DNA of 64,000 nucleotides, taken from contig CP046178.1 in assembly GCA_014075255.1 (NCBI GenBank), positions 72,001 to 136,000 of the forward strand, read 5' to 3'. Position numbers and translations under genes: made by a program. The stretch is from Gammaproteobacteria bacterium. Its GTDB lineage: Bacteria > Pseudomonadota > Gammaproteobacteria > UBA4575. Under the pieces are notes generated by a model. It was given only the letters and a program-made list of their open reading frames with translations. It did not search any database and was not told where the DNA came from. Shown here piece after piece: positions 17,156-25,435 of this stretch (position 1 is its first letter; each line of letters begins with the position of its first letter).

Positions 17156-17692
17156 TTGAATTCACTGTTAAAAAAAATATTAATTATGGGTGCGCCATTT
17201 TTGCTGCGGAAATTATTCCGCGGGAATAAATTATTTAAATATATTGGGTTGGTGCTATTGCTTTTAATCGGTGGGGTATGGGTGTTTTTTCAATACCCTT
17301 TCAGCTTAGCTGAGCCTGAAGTAGGTGCTAATTATCCAAGTGACTCCCAATCGGCTAATGTTAGCCAGTCAGATATTCGTTCCCTTTATGATGCACAACG
17401 GTCCGGAGTTATGGTTTCGACAGTTGCTAATGTTACACGAATTTTAAAGGATGATAATGATGGTTCCCGTCATCAACGTTTTTTAATTAGGACGCCAGAT
17501 GGATTAACTCTTTTAGTTGCGCATAATATTGATCTCGCGCCACGCGTGCCACTTGGTGTAGATAGTCGAGTTTCGATCTATGGTCAGTATGAATGGAATA
17601 ATAAAGGTGGGGTGCTGCATTGGACGCATCATGATCCGAATAATACTCATCCAGAAGGCTGGATCATTTATCAAGGTAAAAAGTACGAATAA
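17156..17692 (+). CDS. DUF3465 family membrane-anchored protein
   Basis: A protein of 178 residues. A single membrane helix near residues 28-46 (KYIGLVLLLLIGGVWVFF) is followed by a periplasmic domain ending in GGVLHWTHHDPNNTHPEGWIIY, the pattern of the DUF3465 family. That domain resembles a small OB-like fold; function unknown. The start appears to be TTG with AAGGGAATAGAG upstream. An ATG ten codons later is the alternative. Its stop lies only 2 bases from the stop of the convergent transglycosylase gene. Confidence 0.75.
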   Translation: MNSLLKKILIMGAPFLLRKLFRGNKLFKYIGLVLLLLIGGVWVFFQYPFSLAEPEVGANYPSDSQSANVSQSDIRSLYDAQRSGVMVSTVANVTRILKDDNDGSRHQRFLIRTPDGLTLLVAHNIDLAPRVPLGVDSRVSIYGQYEWNNKGGVLHWTHHDPNNTHPEGWIIYQGKKYE

Positions 17693-17694
17693 GC

Positions 17695-18342
17695 CTAGTA
17701 GGCCGCTGTGCTACTTTTCGCTACATAATTTGCGTAGCGTTTTAAGACCTTTTTTACGTAACCTTTAGTCTCTGCATAGGGCGGGATGCCGCCGTACTTT
17801 TCTACTGCATTAGGGCCAGCATTATATGCTGCGAGCGCTAATTCCGTATTGTCATTAAATCGCGTAAGCATTTGGCTGAAATATTTTATCCCGCCGCGGA
17901 TATTTTGATTGGCATTGAAAGAATCCTTTACGCCTAGTTCTTTCGCCGTAGCAGGCATCAGTTGCATGAGTCCTCGAGCGCCAACAGAAGAGATTGCTTT
18001 ACGGTCAAAGCATGATTCGGTTGCAATAATTGCTTTAACCAACTTTGGATCAACCTCGTATGCGATGGAATAGGCTTCAATGGTATCTGTATAACTGCTG
18101 GCACGTTTCTCTAATTTTGTTGGAGTCATCTTTCTACACGACACGACGGCAGTGGGTCTGCCTATAGTGGCCATAAGGGTGTATTTTTCCTGTGGCATTT
18201 TTCGATCTGTTATCCAACTGGTGCCATCGTCCTCTTTATATACATAAAATTCAGCTTGAATTTGCAACGGCAGGCAAATGAGTAACATGCCTAGGTATAT
18301 TGGACAATTAGCTAAAAAGCTGCTGATGTATTTGTGATTCAT
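17695..18342 (-). CDS. Lytic transglycosylase, SLT domain
   Basis: A protein of 215 residues. An N-terminal hydrophobic segment (IYLGMLLICLPLQIQA) acts as signal peptide, followed by a DUF4124-like stretch (FYVYKEDDGTSWITDRK). The SLT domain then starts at about residue 85, with catalytic Glu109 in IIATESCFD, GARGLMQLMPATA, NIRGGIKYFSQML and LALAAYNAGPNAV. Such enzymes cleave peptidoglycan glycan strands with formation of 1,6-anhydro-MurNAc in the periplasm. It is a short family member with only the catalytic domain, and lies convergent with the DUF3465 gene. Confidence 0.92.
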   Translation of the reverse strand: MNHKYISSFLANCPIYLGMLLICLPLQIQAEFYVYKEDDGTSWITDRKMPQEKYTLMATIGRPTAVVSCRKMTPTKLEKRASSYTDTIEAYSIAYEVDPKLVKAIIATESCFDRKAISSVGARGLMQLMPATAKELGVKDSFNANQNIRGGIKYFSQMLTRFNDNTELALAAYNAGPNAVEKYGGIPPYAETKGYVKKVLKRYANYVAKSSTAAY

Positions 18343-18498
18343 ATATGGGAAGAGAGGTTAAGGTATGATTGTATCTAATTATTATTTTATAAATATCCTT
18401 TCCATGCTATGAATATTACCATTTATCTCGTTAAGTTCTATTTTTCTAAGGGTAAATTTCGAAACAAATGCATTCTGTGGGTATTGTCTCTTTATTAA

Positions 18499-19344
18499 AT
18501 GGCACAAATTTTAGTTAACCCCAAGAATTGCGAAACGGTCTCTGAGCCATTGCGTGAGAAAAGTATTCGTAGGCATCTAAGTGCCCAGGATAGAGATGAT
18601 ATAAAATCTATACATGTCTTTCCAAATATTTCGTCTACAAATGATTATTTGCTAGAGAATGCACTAGATTGCAAGCAAGTTAGTGTGTGTGTGGCTGAGC
18701 AACAAACGCAAGGTCGAGGGCGATATGGGCATCAGTGGGTGTCTCCTGCAGCAGTAAATCTATACTTATCTATGTCATGGCCTTTGCAGGTTTGGAGGCA
18801 AGAATATGAAACGCTTAGCCTATGGTTGTTGATTGCTATTGCTGAGTTATTGGAAAAACACGGATGCAAGCATATTCAACTAAAATGGCCTAATGATGTT
18901 TGCGTGGAAGGCAATAAACTAGCTGGGATTTTGATTGAAAGAAAAGTTAATCAAACGAGAAATAATTTAATTATTGGTGTGGGTTTAAATGTTGCCATGT
19001 CCTTAAATGATAATGTGGAGATTGAAACCCCCTGGGTTGACTTAATATCTATTAAACCTGATTGGCAGTTATCAAGAAATGAGCTTGCAGCAGAGCTAAT
19101 ATCTTCATTTTTGAAAACCTTGGCAAAGCTCGAAGAAAACCAATTGTGTGATTTAAATAATAAGTGGCGACAATACGATATGTTGATGAATAAAAAAATC
19201 GAGTTTCTTCATAAAGAAAAAATTAATATAGGATGTGTAAAAGGAATAAACAATCTGGGTCAGATTGTTCTAGATATTAATGGTAAGTTTGAGCATATGC
19301 ATAGCACATATATAAGTGAAATCAAGCCAATTGGAAACTCATAG
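18499..19344 (+). CDS. birA: Biotin-protein ligase lacking the DNA-binding domain
   Basis: A protein of 281 residues (E. coli BirA 321). The catalytic core is complete: ISSTNDYLL, QGRGRYGHQWVSP (biotinyl-AMP loop), KWPNDV, KLAGILIE and a C-terminal SH3-like domain. Compared with E. coli, the first ~60 residues that form the winged-helix repressor domain are absent. The codon directly before the ATG is an in-frame TAA, so the frame cannot extend upstream. It attaches biotin to the acetyl-CoA carboxylase carrier protein but should not act as a biotin-operon repressor. Stop and coaX start overlap by one base (TAGTG). Confidence 0.92.
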   Translation: MAQILVNPKNCETVSEPLREKSIRRHLSAQDRDDIKSIHVFPNISSTNDYLLENALDCKQVSVCVAEQQTQGRGRYGHQWVSPAAVNLYLSMSWPLQVWRQEYETLSLWLLIAIAELLEKHGCKHIQLKWPNDVCVEGNKLAGILIERKVNQTRNNLIIGVGLNVAMSLNDNVEIETPWVDLISIKPDWQLSRNELAAELISSFLKTLAKLEENQLCDLNNKWRQYDMLMNKKIEFLHKEKINIGCVKGINNLGQIVLDINGKFEHMHSTYISEIKPIGNS

Positions 19345-20087
19345 TGAAATTATTATTAGATTTAGGTAATAGTCGTTGTAAATTTGCCATTGTTGAAAAT
19401 GGCAGACTGGAACAAAACGACACACATAACTATGGGCCATTTGGAAAACTCTATAGTGTTAAGTCTTTATGTGATCAATATAGTGATGCTAGTGAAGTCA
19501 TTATTAGCTCGGTGCTTAGTGCAGAAATGAATTCGCAAATTAAAGACACCCTATTAAATGATAGTGTGAAGAATATTTATTTTCTAGATCCTACAGAAAA
19601 TAGCTTTGGTATAAGCCTTGCGTATGCAGATGCAAGTACATTGGGTGTGGATCGTGTTGCAGCGTTGATTGCCGTAAATGAAAAGTATTCTGGAAATAAC
19701 TGTATTGTAGATTGTGGCACAGCGGTAACGATTGATGCTTTAGATGCTAAAGGGGTTCATCAAGGTGGGGTGATATTGCCAGGCATAGAAAGTATGAGAA
19801 AGACACTGATGGAAAATACTAAAATAGAAATTACTAACACGGAAGAGGCGGAATTTAATGTGTTTTCCAAGACTACGGGGAGTGCAATTCGCGCTGGTTG
19901 TATAAGTGCTGTTGTCGGTGGTATTGAGTATGTTGTAAATAGAATGGTGTCAGATTACGATGGTTTTGATCAGGTTGTGTTGACGGGTGGTGATGCTGAA
20001 TTTATAGAGTCATATCTTTCTCTGCCTGTGAAATTTGATGAATCACTCGTGCTGGATGGCCTGAAAGTTGTATCACAAAATATTTAA
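19344..20087 (+). CDS. coaX: Type III pantothenate kinase
   Basis: A protein of 247 residues. ASKHA-fold motifs of CoaX: phosphate loop DLGNSRCKFAIV at the N-terminus, LGVDRVAALIA in the middle, DCGTAVTIDAL, and a glycine-rich GGVILPGIESM segment with VVLTGGDAEFI near the end. It phosphorylates pantothenate in coenzyme A biosynthesis; type III enzymes are insensitive to CoA feedback. The start is GTG, overlapping the birA stop by one base, so translation is probably coupled. Confidence 0.95.
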   Translation: MKLLLDLGNSRCKFAIVENGRLEQNDTHNYGPFGKLYSVKSLCDQYSDASEVIISSVLSAEMNSQIKDTLLNDSVKNIYFLDPTENSFGISLAYADASTLGVDRVAALIAVNEKYSGNNCIVDCGTAVTIDALDAKGVHQGGVILPGIESMRKTLMENTKIEITNTEEAEFNVFSKTTGSAIRAGCISAVVGGIEYVVNRMVSDYDGFDQVVLTGGDAEFIESYLSLPVKFDESLVLDGLKVVSQNI

Positions 20088-20123
20088 ATATATATAAATA
20101 AGCTATGGCTATGTGAAATAAGT

Positions 20124-20876
20124 ATGCGCTCTTTATTTATACTGTTATTGGTTATCAATTTAAGCTATCTGGTGTGGGGAGTTGCTTTTTCAGAAAAAAA
20201 TAATACCCCTGTTATTGTGCAACAACCTCAAGGTATGCAAACACTTATTTTGTTAAGTGAGCGACCAGACGAAACAGTTGCAAGTGTAAACATACAGTCG
20301 TTAGAAGAAGCGCCAAAAATATCTAAACCAAATGCAAAGGTGGGTAAAAAGTTATCTCCATCAATAACATCGGCAAAAACATGTTATTCGCTGGGTCCTA
20401 TTTTAGATGAGAAGAACAGTATAAAGTTAGAACAAAAATTAAAGCAAAATGGGTTTGAGCCAAAACATAAATCGATTACAGATAAAGAGCCTAAATCTTA
20501 TTGGGTGTATTTTCCTGCAGAAAAAACTTTGCAAGATGCGAAAGCAGTGGAAAACCAATTAAAAATTGCCAATGCGGATGACTATTTTATAATTCGCAAA
20601 GGCAAATATACCAATGCGATCTCTTTAGGGCTTTACAACGGTTATAGTCGCGCAAAGATACGAGTAGGCAGGCTAAAAAAGCTCGGGTTCAGTCCAAAAA
20701 TTCAAACACGTTATAAAGAAGTGACTAGACATTGGCTAGATTTTCAAGAAACCGATCAGAAACGTCTGAAAACCAGTATTTGGGAAAAAGTACAAAAAGA
20801 TGATAACCCATTACAAAAATTAGCTAGACCGTGTGCTGTTTCAGCTCCTAAGAAAACTAGCTCGTCGTCAAAGTAG
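20124..20876 (+). CDS. Membrane-anchored SPOR-domain protein
   Basis: A protein of 250 residues. An N-terminal membrane anchor (LFILLLVINLSYLVWGVAF) is followed by a low-complexity linker and a SPOR-like domain from about CYSLGPI (residue 92) to about 195: YWVYFPAEKTLQDAK, a middle DYFIIRKGKYTNAISLGLY strand and IRVGRLKKLGF. SPOR domains bind denuded glycan strands of septal peptidoglycan. A SPOR gene after birA-coaX and before the tRNA-tuf operon is the usual gammaproteobacterial order. The C-terminal ~55 residues are unassigned. Confidence 0.8.
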   Translation: MRSLFILLLVINLSYLVWGVAFSEKNNTPVIVQQPQGMQTLILLSERPDETVASVNIQSLEEAPKISKPNAKVGKKLSPSITSAKTCYSLGPILDEKNSIKLEQKLKQNGFEPKHKSITDKEPKSYWVYFPAEKTLQDAKAVENQLKIANADDYFIIRKGKYTNAISLGLYNGYSRAKIRVGRLKKLGFSPKIQTRYKEVTRHWLDFQETDQKRLKTSIWEKVQKDDNPLQKLARPCAVSAPKKTSSSSK

Positions 20877-20971
20877 TTGAAAAATTGGCTGCCCAAAAGG
20901 CAGTGTGAGACTGCAGGTCGCTAATTTTAAATTGATCATCGATTAATCTAGATATATTACTTTTTTTCACT

Positions 20972-21000
20972 TTGCCTGATGTAGGTAAAGGCATTAAACT
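20972..21000 (+). promoter_or_regulatory. Predicted sigma-70 promoter of tRNA-Thr(UGU)
   Basis: TTGCCT, a 17-base spacer, and TAAACT; transcription would start about 7 bases before the tRNA 5' end. Found by eye, so moderate certainty. Confidence 0.5.
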
Positions 21001-21013
21001 CCTTGGCTTGTGT

Positions 21014-21089
21014 GCTGGCGTAGCTCAGTTGGTAGAGCAGCTGATTTGTAATCAGCAGGTCGGTGGTTCGAATCCTCTCGCCAGCTCCA
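21014..21089 (+). tRNA. tRNA-Thr (anticodon TGT)
   Basis: 76 bases forming a full cloverleaf. Acceptor stem gctggcg/cgccagc, D arm agctcagttggtagagc, anticodon stem-loop ctgat-ttgtaat-cag with TGT, T arm ggttcgaatcc, and encoded CCA. It stands alone, followed by its own terminator, and is separated from the other tRNA genes by a three-gene insert. Confidence 0.97.
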
Positions 21090-21090
21090 T

Positions 21091-21125
21091 ATTAAAAAAG
21101 CCCTCTTTATGAGGGCTTTTTTAAT
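21091..21125. terminator. Strong (bidirectional) terminator after tRNA-Thr
   Basis: A perfect 15-pair stem attaaaaaagccctc / gagggcttttttaat with a TTTAT loop. It has A- and T-runs on both sides, so it can act in both directions. Confidence 0.92.
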
Positions 21126-21126
21126 A

Positions 21127-21421
21127 TGGAAGTGTCAACTAAATGATGTTCATATTAGTGGTGTTGTCTTCTGCTTTATTTTTAGGTCATCTGGTTTCAG
21201 AAAGTTAACCTATATATCTTGTTTGGTTAGGTTTGTGTGTGAAGTGTTGATAGCCAGTGCTACAATTTTCTATGGAAGTTCTAAATACAACGGCTGAAAT
21301 GAATCGTATATTAGTGTACAGGTCGGAGAGAAATATCAATCCTATTGTTTTGTATACAGATGCGTTTTACTGTCTTTTTAGTATTTATGCGTATAAATAA
21401 TCTATTCTTTTTAAAAAAACT
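21127..21421. other. Intergenic region without recognised gene
   Basis: About 295 AT-rich bases between the tRNA-Thr terminator and the cytochrome-domain gene. No convincing open frame, RNA or repeat is visible. It presumably contains the promoter of the following gene; TATAAA near 21393 is a possible -10 element but lacks a clear -35. Confidence 0.4.
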
Positions 21422-22873
21422 ATGAGTATTCAGAAATTTCTACGAATAAGTTTGGTATTTCTTATTTTATTTGTAGTCCAAGGCGCGGTTAATTCGAGTT
21501 CTGATAATACAGAGAATGGCGTTGCTATATATTTAACTAAAGACATGGAGAAGCTTTCAAAAGTAACAAATCGTTATTGGAAAAAATTAAATTTCAAGTC
21601 TGAGACTTTGTCTGACTGTTTATTATTTTCAGTAAATTTAAGCACGTGTGTCGAAAACAGATTGCGTAAGGTAGTAGAAAGATTGGGTCCACAAGACAAT
21701 ATAATTTTAATAACAGATTTAAAGTCTGAAGCATTATTAGAAATTTTTGGTAATAAAAATGTTAGTAAGCAATTATCGCTGTTAATTTCATTTAGACCAG
21801 GGGAGTTAGATGTAAATAAGCTTGATGTACATAATCTGCATCCACCACTAGTTATTCTGGTTGGGGCAACGGATGATCGCGAAGTAATTATAGGCTCTAA
21901 TAAGACTGCATTTAAATTGAGAGAGAAAGGCCTGTCAGTATGGTCAACATGGTTGACTCCTTACCCACGAAATACTAACGGCAATATTTCTATTTCAAGC
22001 CCACAGTTAACCGTAATATCTTCAAATGTTTTGGGTATAGGTGTAGATAATAATTATCAACAATTCTTAAGTGCTGAGAGAAAGTGGCAGGACCCACTTG
22101 TATCTAATGAAGAGTTTTACTCAAATTTAAATTATATTCATAAGAAACCTATTAATGAGGAGTTGTGGAATATATTGGTGAATTTTTTTTCACAAACACC
22201 TTATTACCTAAATCAATTTCCTCTTGAATCGTATTCTGCATTCGATGTTTTAAAATTCTTGAGTTATGAGCATTCTAAAGATGGCGATATGTATTTAACA
22301 TTCAAGAATAAAAAAGGAAGATATTTCGTTATTGATCTAAGTGTTTATGCTAAATATAAACCAGCGATTGTTGTTGGTTTAGATCATGTGTCAAATTTGT
22401 ATTCGCTTACAAGATTTTATAGAACTAAAAAATCTTATTCATGGGTTCCTGAAGATGCACCTAGGCACCAATTTGTAGAGTCCTTGGGGCCTTTTTTGTT
22501 TTTCGAGAAACCGCTTCCTGCAAATCTTAAACTGCCCTTATCACAATATGGGCAAATTATGCTTGAGACAATTGAAGTTACAAAAAACAATCCTCTAGAT
22601 AGCTTTGATGACTTGGATTCAGATTTAAGTAATGTGTTGCTGGGGAATTGCATAAGTTGTCATGAAGTTTTTGGTATAGGAGGGAGGGCACATCACATTG
22701 TTGCATTAACAGGTGAAGTTGCTCCAGGATTTGGGTTACCGCTAGATTCATATGAAAATAAAGTTATGAAAAATTTTCTATATAATCAGGATGCTGTTGC
22801 AGCAGAAATTGGTGTTATTCCGAATCCAGTTTCTGGGTCTGTTGCAAAAAAAATACTGGATTACTTGTATTAG
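21422..22873 (+). CDS. Exported protein with C-terminal cytochrome c (CXXCH) domain
   Basis: A protein of 483 residues. N-terminal signal peptide (FLRISLVFLILFVVQGAV). The C-terminal ~85 residues carry one heme c motif, CISCH at 410-414, followed by a glycine-rich stretch and a tail ending IGVIPNPVSGSVAKKILDYLY, as in small cytochrome c domains. The middle part has a segment (LHPPLVILVGATDDREV, about 139-155) resembling the acid-loop strand of an alpha/beta hydrolase; no GxSxG nucleophile is visible, so a degenerate hydrolase fold is only a suggestion. Export is consistent with periplasmic heme attachment. I do not recognise the whole protein. First of three accessory genes between tRNA genes. 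Confidence 0.65.
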   Translation: MSIQKFLRISLVFLILFVVQGAVNSSSDNTENGVAIYLTKDMEKLSKVTNRYWKKLNFKSETLSDCLLFSVNLSTCVENRLRKVVERLGPQDNIILITDLKSEALLEIFGNKNVSKQLSLLISFRPGELDVNKLDVHNLHPPLVILVGATDDREVIIGSNKTAFKLREKGLSVWSTWLTPYPRNTNGNISISSPQLTVISSNVLGIGVDNNYQQFLSAERKWQDPLVSNEEFYSNLNYIHKKPINEELWNILVNFFSQTPYYLNQFPLESYSAFDVLKFLSYEHSKDGDMYLTFKNKKGRYFVIDLSVYAKYKPAIVVGLDHVSNLYSLTRFYRTKKSYSWVPEDAPRHQFVESLGPFLFFEKPLPANLKLPLSQYGQIMLETIEVTKNNPLDSFDDLDSDLSNVLLGNCISCHEVFGIGGRAHHIVALTGEVAPGFGLPLDSYENKVMKNFLYNQDAVAAEIGVIPNPVSGSVAKKILDYLY

Positions 22874-22974
22874 TAAGTAAATATAATAATTATATTTTTA
22901 GCTGATGTTTGGGGGATGTTCTTGCGACTATATTTTAGAAAATCTTATTTTTTATTATAAGCGCTTAATTTAAA

Positions 22975-23724
22975 ATGTTACTAATTAAATTAAAAATTAC
23001 AATTCTAATTTTAAGTGCATATATAGTGCTTAATGGTTGTGTTATTTCTAACGTAACCAAAGATACTGAGGATCCTGAACTTAAACTTCGCGCTCCATTG
23101 GATGGCATCTGGATTGGAGAATTCGATATCCGCGGGAAAGGACCATACGATTTCACTGCTGTTCATTTGCAAGATAAAGCCTACGCATTCAGTCTGAATG
23201 CAAAAGCGATGTGCGTGGGAACGCTAGAGTTTGATGGCAAACATGTCCTGAACAAGTATGTATTATTTGCGTTAGATGGTGGTCCGTTTGATTGGGCGAA
23301 CCTTACAGGAACGTTCGAGGATGATGGGGAAAATCCAAAAACAATTTCTACTTATTTTAAAACGCTTAGTGGCGGTGATACTGGTGCACTTAAAGTTGCA
23401 TATAGCGAACTTTATGATAAGTCATCTTCATTGGAATATTTAAAAGGCAATTGGTCTTATACAGATCGTGACCAATTGACTAGTACTATCTTTATTGATG
23501 AAGAAGGTGTTTTAACCGGCCATGATTCGGATGGGTGTGAGTATCTTGGTTACTTGGATCTCATTAATCCTCGATACAATGTATACCGTGCCAAGCTTGA
23601 AGTGATTGAATGTGGATCGGTGAATGACGAATACGAAGGAGTTGCTTTTATAAATGAAAATACATTGGCGGTACAAATCGCTAATAAAAAGTATGCGCTG
23701 TTCTATGCATTTGAGAAAAAATAA
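22975..23724 (+). CDS. Predicted lipoprotein with two related beta-rich repeats
   Basis: A protein of 249 residues. Lipoprotein signal peptide ending in VLNGC (Cys at residue 22). The mature part seems to hold two similar halves. The first starts at LDGIWIGEFDIRG and contains MCVGTLEFDG and a VLFALDGGPFDW end. The second starts at LKGNWSYTDRDQ and contains GCEYLGYLDLINPRY and a VAFINENTLAVQI end. Each begins with a G-x-W strand and has a Cys-x2/3-G turn, as in small lipocalin-like or beta-barrel modules. No named family is recognised. It lies 101 bases after the cytochrome-domain gene and 29 bases before the DUF3445 gene. Confidence 0.6.
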   Translation: MLLIKLKITILILSAYIVLNGCVISNVTKDTEDPELKLRAPLDGIWIGEFDIRGKGPYDFTAVHLQDKAYAFSLNAKAMCVGTLEFDGKHVLNKYVLFALDGGPFDWANLTGTFEDDGENPKTISTYFKTLSGGDTGALKVAYSELYDKSSSLEYLKGNWSYTDRDQLTSTIFIDEEGVLTGHDSDGCEYLGYLDLINPRYNVYRAKLEVIECGSVNDEYEGVAFINENTLAVQIANKKYALFYAFEKK

Positions 23725-23753
23725 TAACATCTTTACTAACAGGCAATACGACT

Positions 23754-24644
23754 ATGTCTGTCGCAAAATACTATCCTTTTAATGGTGAGCGAGGGCGATT
23801 ACGTCTTGGTCTGAGCACTATTGAATGTTCTGAATGGATTCAGTATGAAGATGATTTCGCTGATAGAATTAAAGAGAAAGAGAATCTTATAAAGGCTCAA
23901 GGTAAGAAAGTCTTGGATGCAGTGCCTGCTAGTCTTGCGGCGCAACAAGAGCTCTTGAATATCTTGCTGGATAATATACAACGCTACCATGCAGCTAGAT
24001 TTGTGGTCTCTGATGGTGAAATTGCAAGCAAAAATAATAATAAACGTTACATTATCGCAAGTTATGAAAATAATCCGCTTGAGTTGGTAAGTTATTTGGT
24101 GGCAGACGATTTTTGTTTGTTAGAGGAGGTTGATGAAGATTATAAACTTGTTGCAGCATCTATTTGTGCACCAACATGGTGGACACTTGCAGAAAAAATG
24201 GGCAAGTCACTTGCAAGTATTCATGCTCCTATAGCAAATCTAGAAGAAAAAATTGGCCGTATGATTCGCCATTTTTTAAAGAACTTGAAGGTTGAAGATT
24301 GTTATCAGCGCTCAAATTGGTTTTTATTTTCGCGCCCTGATCTTTGCGTGTTCCCAAATAGTTTTGATATGTATGAAAGCATGGTTAATGTCGATCTAGA
24401 GAATATTGAAGATCGACTGTATCTGCGTAGCGAGCGACAAACTTTTCGTAGATTAGAGAACACAAATACCATTGTATTTGGCATTAAGGTGTATGTTGAG
24501 TCTATAAGCATTGTAAAAAAGCATCCTGCAATTGCAAAAGATTTAGTCATTGCGCTAAACACTATGACAGCAGAACAAAAACATGCTTTAGGAATTGAGT
24601 TTGTAGAAAATTCTCTTGTAAGTTATCTACAACAGTACTTGTAG
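23754..24644 (+). CDS. DUF3445 / heme-dependent oxidative N-demethylase family protein
   Basis: A protein of 296 residues. It matches the DUF3445 family: LVADDFCLLEEVDEDYKLVAASICAP followed by TWWTLAEKMGKSLASIHAPI, then RSNWFLFSRPDLC and RLYLRSERQTFRRLE near the C-terminus. Described members bind heme and oxidatively demethylate small amines; the substrate here cannot be told. No signal peptide, so cytoplasmic. Third gene of a cassette with an exported cytochrome-domain protein and a lipoprotein. The region downstream to the tRNA operon contains no gene. Confidence 0.82.
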   Translation: MSVAKYYPFNGERGRLRLGLSTIECSEWIQYEDDFADRIKEKENLIKAQGKKVLDAVPASLAAQQELLNILLDNIQRYHAARFVVSDGEIASKNNNKRYIIASYENNPLELVSYLVADDFCLLEEVDEDYKLVAASICAPTWWTLAEKMGKSLASIHAPIANLEEKIGRMIRHFLKNLKVEDCYQRSNWFLFSRPDLCVFPNSFDMYESMVNVDLENIEDRLYLRSERQTFRRLENTNTIVFGIKVYVESISIVKKHPAIAKDLVIALNTMTAEQKHALGIEFVENSLVSYLQQYL

Positions 24645-24907
24645 GATGTGAGTGTTTTAAATGCTGTTGAAACACCAACTGCAATATATATGAATTCTAG
24701 CACCCAGATTTGTAAGACCTCGGCCATCAATAATTACAAGTTAGTGACTTATCTGTATTTAACTGCTTAGTCTACGAATGTTACGTAATCATTTTACGTT
24801 CGCTTAACAATGCATTAAGCTACCACCGCGTAATATTTGGGTTTGAACTATGCTGAACTTCACACTATTGACAGTTCACAGATAAGTCACACACAATATT
24901 TCACCAT
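24645..24907 (+). promoter_or_regulatory. Intergenic region with promoter of the tRNA-tuf operon
   Basis: About 260 bases with no gene. Near the end lies TTGACA (24868-24873), an 18-base spacer and CACAAT (24892-24897). Transcription from there would start a few bases before tRNA-Tyr and run through tRNA-Gly, tRNA-Thr and tuf. The -35 is a perfect consensus and the -10 is less good. Confidence 0.55.
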
Positions 24908-24992
24908 GGAGGGGTGGCCGAGTGGTTAAAGGCGACGGACTGTAAATCCGTTCTCTCTGAGTACGTTGGTTCGAATCCAGCCCCCTCCACCA
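24908..24992 (+). tRNA. tRNA-Tyr (anticodon GTA)
   Basis: 85 bases. Acceptor stem ggagggg/cccctcc, long variable arm as expected for a type II tRNA, anticodon loop actgtaaat with GTA, T arm ggttcgaatcc, and encoded CCA. First tRNA of the Tyr-Gly-Thr-tuf operon. Confidence 0.97.
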
Positions 24993-25052
24993 GACATGCG
25001 CATGGCTACTATGCGCGAATTAAGTATGACAAAGTCATGCTTTCTAGTTTTT

Positions 25053-25126
25053 GCGGGTGTAGTTCAATGGTAGAACCCCAGCCTTCCAAGCTGATGATGT
25101 CGGTTCGATCCCGATCACCCGCTCCA
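25053..25126 (+). tRNA. tRNA-Gly (anticodon TCC)
   Basis: 74 bases. Acceptor gcgggtg/cacccgc, D arm agttcaatggtagaac, anticodon loop ccttccaag with TCC, T arm ggttcgatccc, and encoded CCA. Second tRNA of the operon. Confidence 0.97.
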
Positions 25127-25222
25127 TAATTCTTATTGGGTACTTTCGAATTCATTATCCTAACGGCCTAGCAGCAGCGAAAGCTAATAAAAGATGATCC
25201 AATATCCATCAACTATCCCAAG

Positions 25223-25241
25223 AGCACTAATAAATAGTGCT
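25223..25241 (+). other. Small hairpin between tRNA-Gly and tRNA-Thr
   Basis: A perfect 7-pair stem agcacta / tagtgct with a 5-base loop in the 160-base spacer. There is no T-run, so it is more likely a processing or folding element than a terminator. Confidence 0.35.
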
Positions 25242-25286
25242 GCAACGACTAAATTCTGCGTTTACAATTGCGCCCAATAATTATTT

Positions 25287-25362
25287 GCCCGCATAGCTCA
25301 GTCGGTAGAGCGCATCCATGGTAAGGATGAGGTCAACAGTTCGATTCTGTTTGCGGGCTCCA
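25287..25362 (+). tRNA. tRNA-Thr (anticodon GGT)
   Basis: 76 bases. Acceptor gcccgca/tgcgggc, D arm agctcagtcggtagagc, anticodon stem catcc/ggatg with loop atggtaa (GGT), T arm cagttcgattctg, and encoded CCA. Directly upstream of tuf. Confidence 0.97.
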
Positions 25363-25435
25363 TGAATAAAGAAGACAACTTCAAAAAATGTAGGCCCAGA
25401 TAGTGGGTGAGTTAATAAATTGAGGGTAAAAGAAA

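Noticed and set aside
21109-21297. Open frame of 62 codons after tRNA-Thr
   Set aside because: Starts within the terminator hairpin, has no Shine-Dalgarno and no recognisable protein.
21014-24907. Genomic island integrated at tRNA-Thr
   Set aside because: No integrase and no repeat of the tRNA 3' end was found downstream; the terminator directly after the tRNA is intact.
24914-25129. Open frame across tRNA-Tyr and tRNA-Gly
   Set aside because: Made of two tRNA genes and the spacer; not a protein gene.
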